A stretch of DNA of 35,791 bases from Hymenobacter profundi. Its GTDB lineage: Bacteria > Bacteroidota > Bacteroidia > Cytophagales > Hymenobacteraceae. Below the pieces are notes generated by a model that did not search any database, had not been told where the DNA came from, and saw only the letters and a list, made by a program, of their open reading frames with translations. The position numbers and the translations under genes are program-made. Positions 22,058 to 29,214 of this stretch are shown piece by piece. Position 1 is the stretch's first letter. Every line of letters starts with the position of its first letter. The stretch is from contig NZ_JAHWGL010000045.1 of the NCBI RefSeq assembly GCF_019334315.1, positions 1 to 35,791 of the forward strand, written 5' to 3'.

Positions 22058-23437
22058 ATGAGCGTCAATACGACTATCTTTTTCAGTATTCTAATAGCCG
22101 TAGGGCTGGTGCGTGTCATCCGGAAGTTCCTGGATTTGCCCACGCGCCTGCCCCGCATCAACCGGCTGCTGGACTACATCTGGGTGCCAGGCGTGGTGCT
22201 GTTTGCGCTTTCTTCGCTCATTCACTGGAAATCCGATCAGTTAGATGAGCTGTATCTGCTCTTTGTATTTGGGGTAGGCATTTGGGTGTTGCTGCGCTTG
22301 CGCACGTACCGGCCAGCGCGGTTGCTGCTGCTGGCCGCCCTACCCTTCGTTGCATATTCAGCCTTTGAACTGGTACTGGCGCTGGTTGCGCCAGCTATGC
22401 TGAAAGAGTATGACGACAGCTTTGAGGTAGCGCAGGCCTTCACTTTCATCTGGCTATTCACCTTTGCGCTCATTGCCCGCAATCAAAAAAACCAGCTGGA
22501 AAAGGACCGGCTGCTGCGCGAGGAAGAAGAGAAGGCCAAGCAGCGCATTTCGGCCCAGAATGTAGAGTTGGAGCGCTTGGTGGCCGAGCGCACCGCTACC
22601 CTCACACAGCAGGCCGAGGAGCTGCGCTACGCTCTCACGGAGCTACGCATCACACAGAACCAACTGATTCAGAGCGAGAAGATGGCGAGCTTGGGGGAGC
22701 TGACGGCCGGTATTGCCCACGAGATTCAGAACCCGCTGAACTTCGTTACCAACTTCTCCGACGTAAGTACCGAGCTGCTCACAGAGCTGGAAGAGGAGCA
22801 GCAAAAGCCCGACCGCGACCCAGAGCTGGAAGCCGAAATCCTGACCGACCTCAAGCAAAACCTTCAGAAAATCACGCACCACGGACAGCGCGCCGCCAGC
22901 ATTGTGCGGGCCATGTTGGAGCATTCCCGCGCCAACAACGGCGAGCGGCAGCCCACCGACCTCAACAAGCTAGCCGACGAATACCTGCGCCTCGCCTACC
23001 ACGGCCTGCGCGCCAAAGACAAGACTTTCAACGCCACCATCACCACCTTTTTCGACCCGTCGCTGGGGCATATTAGTGCTGTATCGCAGGATTTGGGTAG
23101 GGTGCTGTTGAATCTGTTTACCAATGCGTTCTACGCGGTGCAGAAAAAGCAAAAGGACGGTAACACGCCCGGCTACGTGCCTACGGTGAGCGTAAACACG
23201 CTGCACCGCTCGTCGGGGGAGGTGGAGATTCGGGTGCGCGACAATGGCACGGGCATCCCGGAGAGCGTGAAAGACAAGATTTTTCAGCCATTTTTCACCA
23301 CCAAGCCCACCGGCGAGGGCACCGGGCTGGGTCTGTCGCTGAGTTACGATATCATCACGAAGGGCCACGGCGGCACCCTGACGGTGGAAACCGAGGAAGG
23401 CGAAGGCACGGAGTTTATTATCAGGCTACCTGGGTGA
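22058..23437 (+). CDS. Membrane sensor histidine kinase
   Basis: A 459-residue kinase. The first 140 residues hold about five hydrophobic helices with no large outside domain, so it may sense something in the membrane. A coiled coil follows (about 145-205). The DHp motif SLGELTAGIAHEIQNPLNFV places the phospho-accepting His at 221. The ATP-binding domain has the N box (RVLLNLFTNAFYAV, about 348-361), VRDNGTGIP (G1) and GEGTGLGLSLSYDI (G2). This class of kinase is common in Cytophagia and has no attached receiver. Two receiver proteins follow, the likely phosphate targets. It could instead signal to receivers elsewhere. Confidence 0.92.
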   Translation: MSVNTTIFFSILIAVGLVRVIRKFLDLPTRLPRINRLLDYIWVPGVVLFALSSLIHWKSDQLDELYLLFVFGVGIWVLLRLRTYRPARLLLLAALPFVAYSAFELVLALVAPAMLKEYDDSFEVAQAFTFIWLFTFALIARNQKNQLEKDRLLREEEEKAKQRISAQNVELERLVAERTATLTQQAEELRYALTELRITQNQLIQSEKMASLGELTAGIAHEIQNPLNFVTNFSDVSTELLTELEEEQQKPDRDPELEAEILTDLKQNLQKITHHGQRAASIVRAMLEHSRANNGERQPTDLNKLADEYLRLAYHGLRAKDKTFNATITTFFDPSLGHISAVSQDLGRVLLNLFTNAFYAVQKKQKDGNTPGYVPTVSVNTLHRSSGEVEIRVRDNGTGIPESVKDKIFQPFFTTKPTGEGTGLGLSLSYDIITKGHGGTLTVETEEGEGTEFIIRLPG

Positions 23438-23438
23438 T

Positions 23439-23537
23439 TTTTAGCTGTTAGTCATTTGCTAGTAGCTGATAGCTTTCGTGAATCGCTTGCTCTCGTTTGA
23501 GAAGAACCAATAGCTAACAGCCGGCAGCTACTAGCTA
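23439..23537. repeat. AGCT-rich imperfect palindromic repeat
   Basis: The gap after the kinase gene consists of units like TAGCTGTTAG, GTAGCTGATAGCT, then AATAGCTAACAG and GGCAGCTACTAGCTAAA, forming an imperfect inverted repeat. The same units make up the palindrome at 27860-27948. The repeat lies just before the promoter of the receiver gene. Confidence 0.6.
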
Positions 23538-23548
23538 AATTAAACGCA

Positions 23549-23556
23549 TAGCTTTG
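23549..23556 (+). promoter_or_regulatory. Bacteroidetes -7 promoter box of the receiver gene
   Basis: TAGCTTTG is an exact TAnnTTTG box. Its last base is only 6 bp before the ATG at 23563, so the transcript would be leaderless or nearly so. It means the two receiver genes can be expressed apart from the kinase. Confidence 0.6.
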
Positions 23557-23562
23557 TTTGTG

Positions 23563-23958
23563 ATGAAAATACTGGTAGTAGACGATGAAGCCGATGTGCG
23601 CGTGCTATTTGAGCAGCGCTTCCGACGCGAAATCCGCAGTGGGTTGTTCACCTTTTCCTTTGCCTACTCGGGCGAGGAAGCTCTGACGTATTTGCACGAT
23701 CATGCCTCGGAAGTGGTGCTGATTTTATCCGACATCAATATGCCCGGCATGAGTGGCTTGGAGTTGCTGCGTCACATCAAGCAGACCTACGCCGCCCCGC
23801 CCCCTACCCCGCCACAGGTGATGATGCTGACGGCCTACGGCGACGACCCTACCCGCCAACAAGCCATGCAACTGGGAGCCAACGACTTCCTGACCAAGCC
23901 CGTAGATTTTGTCGCGCTGAAAGAGAAACTGACTGTGCTAGCGAGCCATGAAAACTAA
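23563..23958 (+). CDS. Single-domain response regulator (CheY-like)
   Basis: A 131-residue receiver domain with no output domain. Acidic pocket VVDDE (Asp7, Asp8), phospho-acceptor Asp57 in [10 protein letters not shown], switch Thr90 in MMLTAYG and Lys112 in LTKPVDF are all present, so it should be active. ATG 23563 is preferred over TTG 23554 because the -7 box overlaps the latter. It overlaps the following cyclase gene by 11 bp. It may act as a phosphate sink or shuttle for the kinase upstream. Confidence 0.9.
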   Translation: MKILVVDDEADVRVLFEQRFRREIRSGLFTFSFAYSGEEALTYLHDHASEVVLILSDINMPGMSGLELLRHIKQTYAAPPPTPPQVMMLTAYGDDPTRQQAMQLGANDFLTKPVDFVALKEKLTVLASHEN

Positions 23959-24994
23959 GATACTGGTAGTAGACGACGAGGCCGACTTGGAGCTGCTCAT
24001 CAAGCAGAAGTTCCGGCGCAAAATCCGGGAAAACGTCTACGAGTTTGTGTTTGCCAGCAACGGACAGGAGGCTCTGGACTGCATTCGGGAGCATCCGGAT
24101 ATGGATATCATCCTCAGCGACATCAACATGCCGGTGATGGACGGGCTGACGCTGTTAGGCAAGCTCCCCGAGGCCAACCCGATGGCCAAGGCCGTTATCG
24201 TGTCGGCCTACGGGGATATGGAGAACATCCGGCTGGCCATGAACCGCGGCGCTTTCGATTTTATCTGCAAGCCTGTAGATTTCAACGATTTGGAGGTAAC
24301 CGTGGAAAAGACCGCCCAGCAGGTGCGGCAGATGCGCGAGACGCTGAAGGCCATTCAGGAAAACAACATCCTGCGCATGTACGTGGATGGCACGGTACTC
24401 AACCTCATGGGTAGACCCGATTTCGAGAAGACGCTGATGGTGAGCGAAACGGTGGACGCTACCGTGGTCTTTATCGACATTTGCGGTTTCACGTCGCTTT
24501 CCGAAGTGCTACCCCCGGCCGATATCGTGACCATGCTCAACACCTACTTCGACCAGATGGTGAAGGAGGTGATTGCGCAGGGCGGCTACATTGACAAGTT
24601 TATGGGCGACGCCGTGATGGCCGTGTTCCGCGACGAGTTCCACCTGGACCGTGCCATCGACGCCTCGCTGGCGGCGCGGGCCGTGGTGCAAGCCAACGAG
24701 TTCACCCTACCCGACGGCCGTATCTACCGGCCCCAGGTCAGCATTGGCATAAACACCGGCGAAATGGTGTCGGGCAATATCGGCTCGGCCTCCCTCAAGC
24801 GCCTCGACTACACTGTCATCGGTGACACTGTAAATACCAGCCAGCGCCTCCAATCAGCCGCCCAGCCCGGCCAAATCATCATTACAGAGGCTACCTATCA
24901 GCAGGTGAAAGAGTCTTTTCACTGCCAACCGTTGCAGGAAGTCAGCCTGAAGAACAAGGCGCAGCCGATGATGATTTATGAGGTAGTGAGTTGA
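23948..24994 (+). CDS. Response regulator fused to a class III adenylate cyclase
   Basis: A 348-residue protein: receiver domain at 1-125 (Asp9/Asp10, phospho-Asp58, Lys108 in ICKPVDF), a short helical linker, and a class III nucleotide cyclase domain at about 165-345. The cyclase keeps both metal Asp (177 in FIDICGFT, 221 in DKFMGDAVM), the adenine-selecting Lys217 and Thr289 ([10 protein letters not shown]), and the transition-state Asn296 and Arg300. This points to ATP as substrate and cAMP as product, activated by phosphorylation. It overlaps the single-domain receiver gene and is probably made from the same message. A cNMP-binding membrane protein is encoded convergently next door. Confidence 0.92.
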   Translation: MKTKILVVDDEADLELLIKQKFRRKIRENVYEFVFASNGQEALDCIREHPDMDIILSDINMPVMDGLTLLGKLPEANPMAKAVIVSAYGDMENIRLAMNRGAFDFICKPVDFNDLEVTVEKTAQQVRQMRETLKAIQENNILRMYVDGTVLNLMGRPDFEKTLMVSETVDATVVFIDICGFTSLSEVLPPADIVTMLNTYFDQMVKEVIAQGGYIDKFMGDAVMAVFRDEFHLDRAIDASLAARAVVQANEFTLPDGRIYRPQVSIGINTGEMVSGNIGSASLKRLDYTVIGDTVNTSQRLQSAAQPGQIIITEATYQQVKESFHCQPLQEVSLKNKAQPMMIYEVVS

Positions 24995-25027
24995 GTGGTA
25001 AGGTTGTGCAGTGGTGAAGTAGTGAAA

Positions 25028-25153
25028 TGAAAACGCGTCTGTCATCCTGAGCGCAGCGAAGGACCTTCTCACGCTAGAACGAGTCGTTGGTACGATGGTC
25101 GTTCTAGCGTGAGAAGGTCCTTCGCTGCGCTCAGGATGACAGATGCGTTTTCA
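25028..25153. repeat. Long perfect-type palindrome (REP-like family A) between convergent genes
   Basis: Two 55-bp arms (25028-25082 and 25099-25153) pair with one mismatch around a 16-nt loop. The core GTCATCCTGAGCGCAGCGAA followed by GGACCTT is shared with the palindrome at 35581-35736. It fills most of the gap between the stop codons of the cyclase and the transporter-like gene, where it can act as a bidirectional terminator. Confidence 0.9.
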
Positions 25154-25171
25154 CTCACTCAACTTACTATC

Positions 25172-27853
25172 TCACAATTTCACCGCCTCGTTTTGCCGCC
25201 GTAGGCGCTGGCAGAGCACGCGGAGGATGTTGCGCAGCACTTCGCCGCGCTCCTCCATCACATCGTAGAAATCCTCCTGATCGAGGCGGAAGGCGGTGAC
25301 GGGGCTTTGCGCTATGGCTGAGGCAGAGCGCGGTTCAGCGTCGAGTAGGGCTAGTTCGCCGAAGAAGTCACCGGCTTGGAAGGTGGCGAGCTGTTGGGCG
25401 CCGGTGAAAATGCCTACCTCCCCTTCGTATACAATAAACAACGACGTACCTAGGTCACCTTTGGCGAAAATCTGGTGGCCGCTCTCGAAAGTCACTTCCT
25501 TCATGATAGGCACAATGCTGCTGAGCACGTTTTCGGGAGTAGCAGCAAACAGAGCGGTGTTTTTCAGCAAGGCTACCCGTTCGGCGGCCGAGATACGAGA
25601 AGCGGAAGCGGCGTGGTGCATGCGTAGGGAAGCTAGGGTAGGGTGAGCGGTAAGAAGATACTGAAAGCCCTCGGGCGCGTCGTGGGCGAAGCGGTCCAGC
25701 ACGGCCAGGGCGCTTTCTTGCACCAGCGGACTGGCACTGTTCAGATGCGGCAGCAGCGCATCGATGGTGTAGGGGGTAGGGTGCCACTGGCGCAACGCCA
25801 CCGCAATGGTCCAGTCGGAAAAGGCCGCGCCGCCGCGCCGGATGATGGTTTCGGTGAGAGGGGTAGATGCAACCGTTGGTCCTAGCAGATTCTCGAAGCG
25901 GCGGGCCTTGGCAGCAGGTGGGGCTACGTCCAGCAAGGTTTGCAGAGCTTGGTACACCGGACGCGCAATCAGATTATCGAGCATTTCGAGGGCGTTGGCC
26001 TGCCGCTCGCGGGCGGCGTGGGCCACGCCGCGCTGGGCATCGGCAATAAGCTGGGGCGGGTAGAGCTGAAGCAGCAGGCCAAACACCCGCTGTTGCAGGC
26101 GCGTCAGCTCATATTCCAGGCTGTCGCGTAGGGTCATATCGGGGGCGGCGGCTTGGCCGTGCAGCAGTTCTTGGCCCAAGCGCAGCTCTTCCTGCACCAA
26201 ATCCTGAAACACCGGCTCGTCGGCGACGGCTGGGTCGAATGACCGGAGCGCCCGCAGCCCGGCTTCGCGCCGGAACAGGTTGGGTTGGCGCACCAGCTCC
26301 ACCAGCGCCTGCCGGCTGGCTGCTACCGGCAGTCGCCCGCACAGCTGCGCCACCCGCCGAATAATGTGCTCGTCGGTGCTGGTGCGTAGGGCTTCTGTAA
26401 GCAAGGGTAGAGCCGTGGTGCCCAGCCGAGACAAGCGGGCCGAGGCAGCAGCACGGCGAGCTTTGTCGGGTAGGGTGGCAATAAGCTGGCGGATTTCAGC
26501 CGGCGCAGCGGGTGTATTTTCGACTTCGGAGGTAGGCGCGGGCACAGCGTCATCGGCGAAGCGGCGGCGCACGGCGTGTTGCAGCTCAGCCAGGTAGTGC
26601 CCGTAGGTGCGGTGCAGGTAGAACAGCACCACCAGCAGAAATACCCCCAGCCACGCGAACATCATACTCTGGGTTAGTCCCTGTCCGCTGGACAGCAGAA
26701 ACAGCGCAACGCCCGCCAGACCCATGCCCAGCGGCTCGTATACGCCCTTAGCTAGTGTGTGCGCCTCCAGACGCTCGGGCGGCGAAAGGGGCTGAAACAG
26801 CACCAGAAACACTGGATCGAACACGGCGCGGCGCAGCACTTCCAGCGTCAGAAACAAGCCGCAGAAGTAGAGCATGCTGTTGGCGATACCGCCCAGATGC
26901 AATCCGCCAAACAGGGCCAGCGCACCCAGCATCACCACGGGTAGGGCCAGCAGCACGCGGCGCATTCCTACCCTGTCCAGCGCTTGGCCGGTGAGGAGGA
27001 GCTTCATCAGCAACGCCACCAAGTAGGTGAGCACCAACACGCCGCCCACGTAGCGCATTACCAGGGCCTGATCGTGGAAGCGGTGCTTCACGTTCACGAA
27101 AAACGAGTATTCCACGCCCGTTGTCACGATGGCAATAGCCAACATGCTCAGGCACATAGAAAGCACCAGACGGCTGCTACCGAACCAGCGTTGCAAGCCC
27201 GGCGCTACCGCCTCCTGGCGCGTGGCCCGGCGGGCGGGTTGCACCGCTACTTCATGCCGGCGCGAGGTAGCGCGCAGCGTAAGCAAGGCGGCAAGGTAGG
27301 CACCGAACGCCGTGAGCAACAGCCACAGCAGCTCGGTGTGATGGTGAATCAGAATAGCCAGCACGGCGCCCAGAGCCTTGGCGGGCATGTCGCCGGAGCT
27401 GATGACGCTGAACAGGCGCCGGCTCTGGCGCACATCAAACACCACCGCCGACACGCCCCAAAACTCCAGATTAGTCAGCAAATAGATAACCCTATAGCCC
27501 GCCATAATGGCTACGGCCGCCGCCACCGAGTGCCCCGCGTAGACCAACACGCCCAGCACGCCCGTGAGCACCACCACGGCCAACAGCACCCGCACCGCCA
27601 CGCGCTGCAATCCCAAGTGGTGCTCGTAGTGGGCGTATACCCGGCCGGCGGCCAGCATCGCCAGCGCGGACACGCCGTAGGCCAGCGGCAAGTTGCGCTC
27701 TGGGTGATTTTCGAGCAGAATAACGTTGGCCGACACGTACACCAGAATGGTGCCGATGCCCAGCAGGAAGTTGTGCAAAAAGAACAGCCCAACGGTGCGG
27801 CCTTCCTCGGCGCGAATCCCCACCAGTTGTTGCCAGCGTGCGAGTAGTGTCAT
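25172..27853 (-). CDS. Nucleotide-transporter-like membrane protein with HEAT-like region and C-terminal cNMP-binding domain
   Basis: An 893-residue three-part protein. The first 430 residues have about twelve hydrophobic helices, resembling the ATP:ADP translocase/Npt or MFS type (start EEGRTVGLFFLHNFLLGIG). Residues about 450-750 are helical with HEAT-like units (RRVAQLCGRLPVAASRQALVELV, LVQESALAVLDRFA). Residues about 765-893 form a cyclic-nucleotide-binding domain whose phosphate cassette FGELALLDAEPRSASA keeps Glu833 and the phosphate-binding Arg842. The likely ligand is cAMP, and the cyclase gene is its convergent neighbour. Family members in Bacteroidetes lack a settled substrate. Gating of transport by cAMP is inferred. 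No start ambiguity: ATG 27853. Confidence 0.85.
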   Translation of the reverse strand: MTLLARWQQLVGIRAEEGRTVGLFFLHNFLLGIGTILVYVSANVILLENHPERNLPLAYGVSALAMLAAGRVYAHYEHHLGLQRVAVRVLLAVVVLTGVLGVLVYAGHSVAAAVAIMAGYRVIYLLTNLEFWGVSAVVFDVRQSRRLFSVISSGDMPAKALGAVLAILIHHHTELLWLLLTAFGAYLAALLTLRATSRRHEVAVQPARRATRQEAVAPGLQRWFGSSRLVLSMCLSMLAIAIVTTGVEYSFFVNVKHRFHDQALVMRYVGGVLVLTYLVALLMKLLLTGQALDRVGMRRVLLALPVVMLGALALFGGLHLGGIANSMLYFCGLFLTLEVLRRAVFDPVFLVLFQPLSPPERLEAHTLAKGVYEPLGMGLAGVALFLLSSGQGLTQSMMFAWLGVFLLVVLFYLHRTYGHYLAELQHAVRRRFADDAVPAPTSEVENTPAAPAEIRQLIATLPDKARRAAASARLSRLGTTALPLLTEALRTSTDEHIIRRVAQLCGRLPVAASRQALVELVRQPNLFRREAGLRALRSFDPAVADEPVFQDLVQEELRLGQELLHGQAAAPDMTLRDSLEYELTRLQQRVFGLLLQLYPPQLIADAQRGVAHAARERQANALEMLDNLIARPVYQALQTLLDVAPPAAKARRFENLLGPTVASTPLTETIIRRGGAAFSDWTIAVALRQWHPTPYTIDALLPHLNSASPLVQESALAVLDRFAHDAPEGFQYLLTAHPTLASLRMHHAASASRISAAERVALLKNTALFAATPENVLSSIVPIMKEVTFESGHQIFAKGDLGTSLFIVYEGEVGIFTGAQQLATFQAGDFFGELALLDAEPRSASAIAQSPVTAFRLDQEDFYDVMEERGEVLRNILRVLCQRLRRQNEAVKL

Positions 27854-27859
27854 AGTAGG

Positions 27860-27948
27860 TAGCTGTTAGCTGATAGCTGTTGGCTATTAGCTCCCATTCT
27901 GGAATAGCTGTCGAAAGCTAGCAGCTAATAGCCATTAGCCAGCAGCTA
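27860..27948. repeat. AGCT-rich palindromic repeat
   Basis: Arms of 33 bp (27860-27892 and 27916-27948) pair at roughly four of five positions and are built of TAGCTGTTAGCTGATAGCT-like units. It lies in the divergent gap between the transporter-like gene and the HD-domain gene, so it overlaps their promoter region. The same unit type occurs at 23439-23537. Confidence 0.7.
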
Positions 27949-28037
27949 AAATCATCTCCGCAAGATAGGAGCATAAAGTGGCTGACAGCGTAATTTTCCT
28001 GTACTTACGCCTGCTTCTTTTCGTTTGCCGACATCGT

Positions 28038-28619
28038 ATGGACTGCCAACGCGCCGAAACCTACGTGCTGCACCAGTTGCAGCACCTCTCCCCTACCCTC
28101 TACTACCACGGCCTGCACCATACCCTGGATGTGGTGGCGCAAGCCGAGTCGCTGGCTGATGCTGAAGGCGTTACCGACGCGCAGGAGCGGATTCTGCTGC
28201 GCACGGCGGCGTTTTTTCATGATACGGGTTTTCTGACTACCTACCAGGGCCACGAGGAAGCCGGCTGCGCGCTGGCCCGCCAGGTACTACCCGATATGGG
28301 CTACACGCCCGAGCAGATTAAGAGCATCTGCCAGTTGATTATGGCCACACAGATGCCTCAAAACCCCGGCACCTCGCACCTAGCCCAAATCCTCTGCGAT
28401 GCTGACCTCGACTACCTCGGCCGCCCCGATTTCCTACCCATCAGCAACACCCTGCTGCAAGAGCTGCAAGCCCGCGGCAAAATGCAGGCCCTACGCGCCT
28501 GGCAAGAACTACAAGTGAAGTTCTTGAGTGAGCATTGCTACTGGACGCGCACGGCCCTGCAACGCCGCGAAGCCGGCAAGCAAGCGCACTTGGCCGCGGC
28601 TAGGCTAAAGGTGATGTGA
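28038..28619 (+). CDS. HD-domain metal-dependent phosphohydrolase
   Basis: A 193-residue HD-superfamily protein. The metal ligands are visible: His in YYHGLHHTLDVV, the HD pair in AAFFHDTGF, and the late Asp in CDADLDYLG. The frame is open to 27978, but the ATG at 28038 begins the conserved part (MDCQRAETYVLHQL). HD enzymes cleave phosphate esters, including cyclic nucleotides and (p)ppGpp. The substrate here is unknown. Being divergent from a cNMP-binding membrane protein and 3 kb from a cyclase, a phosphodiesterase role is worth testing, but it is inference. Confidence 0.82.
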   Translation: MDCQRAETYVLHQLQHLSPTLYYHGLHHTLDVVAQAESLADAEGVTDAQERILLRTAAFFHDTGFLTTYQGHEEAGCALARQVLPDMGYTPEQIKSICQLIMATQMPQNPGTSHLAQILCDADLDYLGRPDFLPISNTLLQELQARGKMQALRAWQELQVKFLSEHCYWTRTALQRREAGKQAHLAAARLKVM

Positions 28620-28626
28620 GTTAACT

Positions 28627-29151
28627 CTATTTCCTTCTTTGAAGCAGATATATTACTCCGCTTTTTTCTAAGGATGCCATCTGTACCACTTCCCAACCAT
28701 CATCTGCCGCGCTGTTCAGGGCTTTGCTTAATTCTGTTGTGATATTATCGACATGCTTATCAAGCATTGACATATATTTTTTTAACCTCGCTCTATCTTC
28801 AGCTGTTGCTTTTTCACTGCGCTGCTTTAATTGCGCTTCTGTTTGAAGTTTACCATCAATGTATGTGCCTTCCTCTGTTGTAACTTCGGCGGTACCAGTG
28901 GTAGTGATAGTCCCGAAACTTAGAATATTGTTCATGAGATCTGTCTGCTTCATATACTCATCCTGCACTGTTGGATAAACGGCCGTCTTGCCTTTAAAAG
29001 CTGGGCTGAACCGCATAATGGGGCTTCCGGTGGTTGCCTGCGGGCCATAATAGAAAAGCTGCATGTATTGCACACGTTGTGCGGTACATGCAGCTTGCGA
29101 TAAGAATAGTAGTACAACGAGCAGGCCTACAAATCGAGAGAAAAAGGACAT
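28627..29151 (-). CDS. Secreted hypothetical protein with DUF4177-like C-terminus
   Basis: About 174 residues from ATG 29151 (an in-frame ATG at 29181 would add ten). It has a hydrophobic signal peptide (FVGLLVVLLFLSQAAC), either a lipoprotein with a poor lipobox or a cleaved exported protein. The mature part contains a charged helix (SEKATAEDRARLKKYMSML) and ends with DDGWEVVQMASLEKSGVIYL, the GWEVV pattern of DUF4177-like small domains. The gene is richer in A+T than its neighbours. It ends 7 bp from the convergent HD gene with no terminator hairpin in between. Function unknown. Confidence 0.68.
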   Translation of the reverse strand: MSFFSRFVGLLVVLLFLSQAACTAQRVQYMQLFYYGPQATTGSPIMRFSPAFKGKTAVYPTVQDEYMKQTDLMNNILSFGTITTTGTAEVTTEEGTYIDGKLQTEAQLKQRSEKATAEDRARLKKYMSMLDKHVDNITTELSKALNSAADDGWEVVQMASLEKSGVIYLLQRRK

Positions 29152-29214
29152 AAGAACAATACATAAGTTAAAGATTCTCAAGTATACATCCTTTTCTCGT
29201 ATACTGCCGGCTCG

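Noticed and set aside
23439..23537. CRISPR-like repetition of AGCT units
   Set aside because: Units are short, unevenly spaced and form inverted pairs; there are no spacers and no cas genes.
25028..25153. Insertion sequence ends
   Set aside because: The arms enclose only a 16-nt loop with no transposase, so it is a palindromic repeat and not an IS element.
26984..27847. 287-codon plus-strand frame
   Set aside because: It is antisense to the membrane domain of the transporter-like gene, with His/Gln-rich content typical of a shadow frame.
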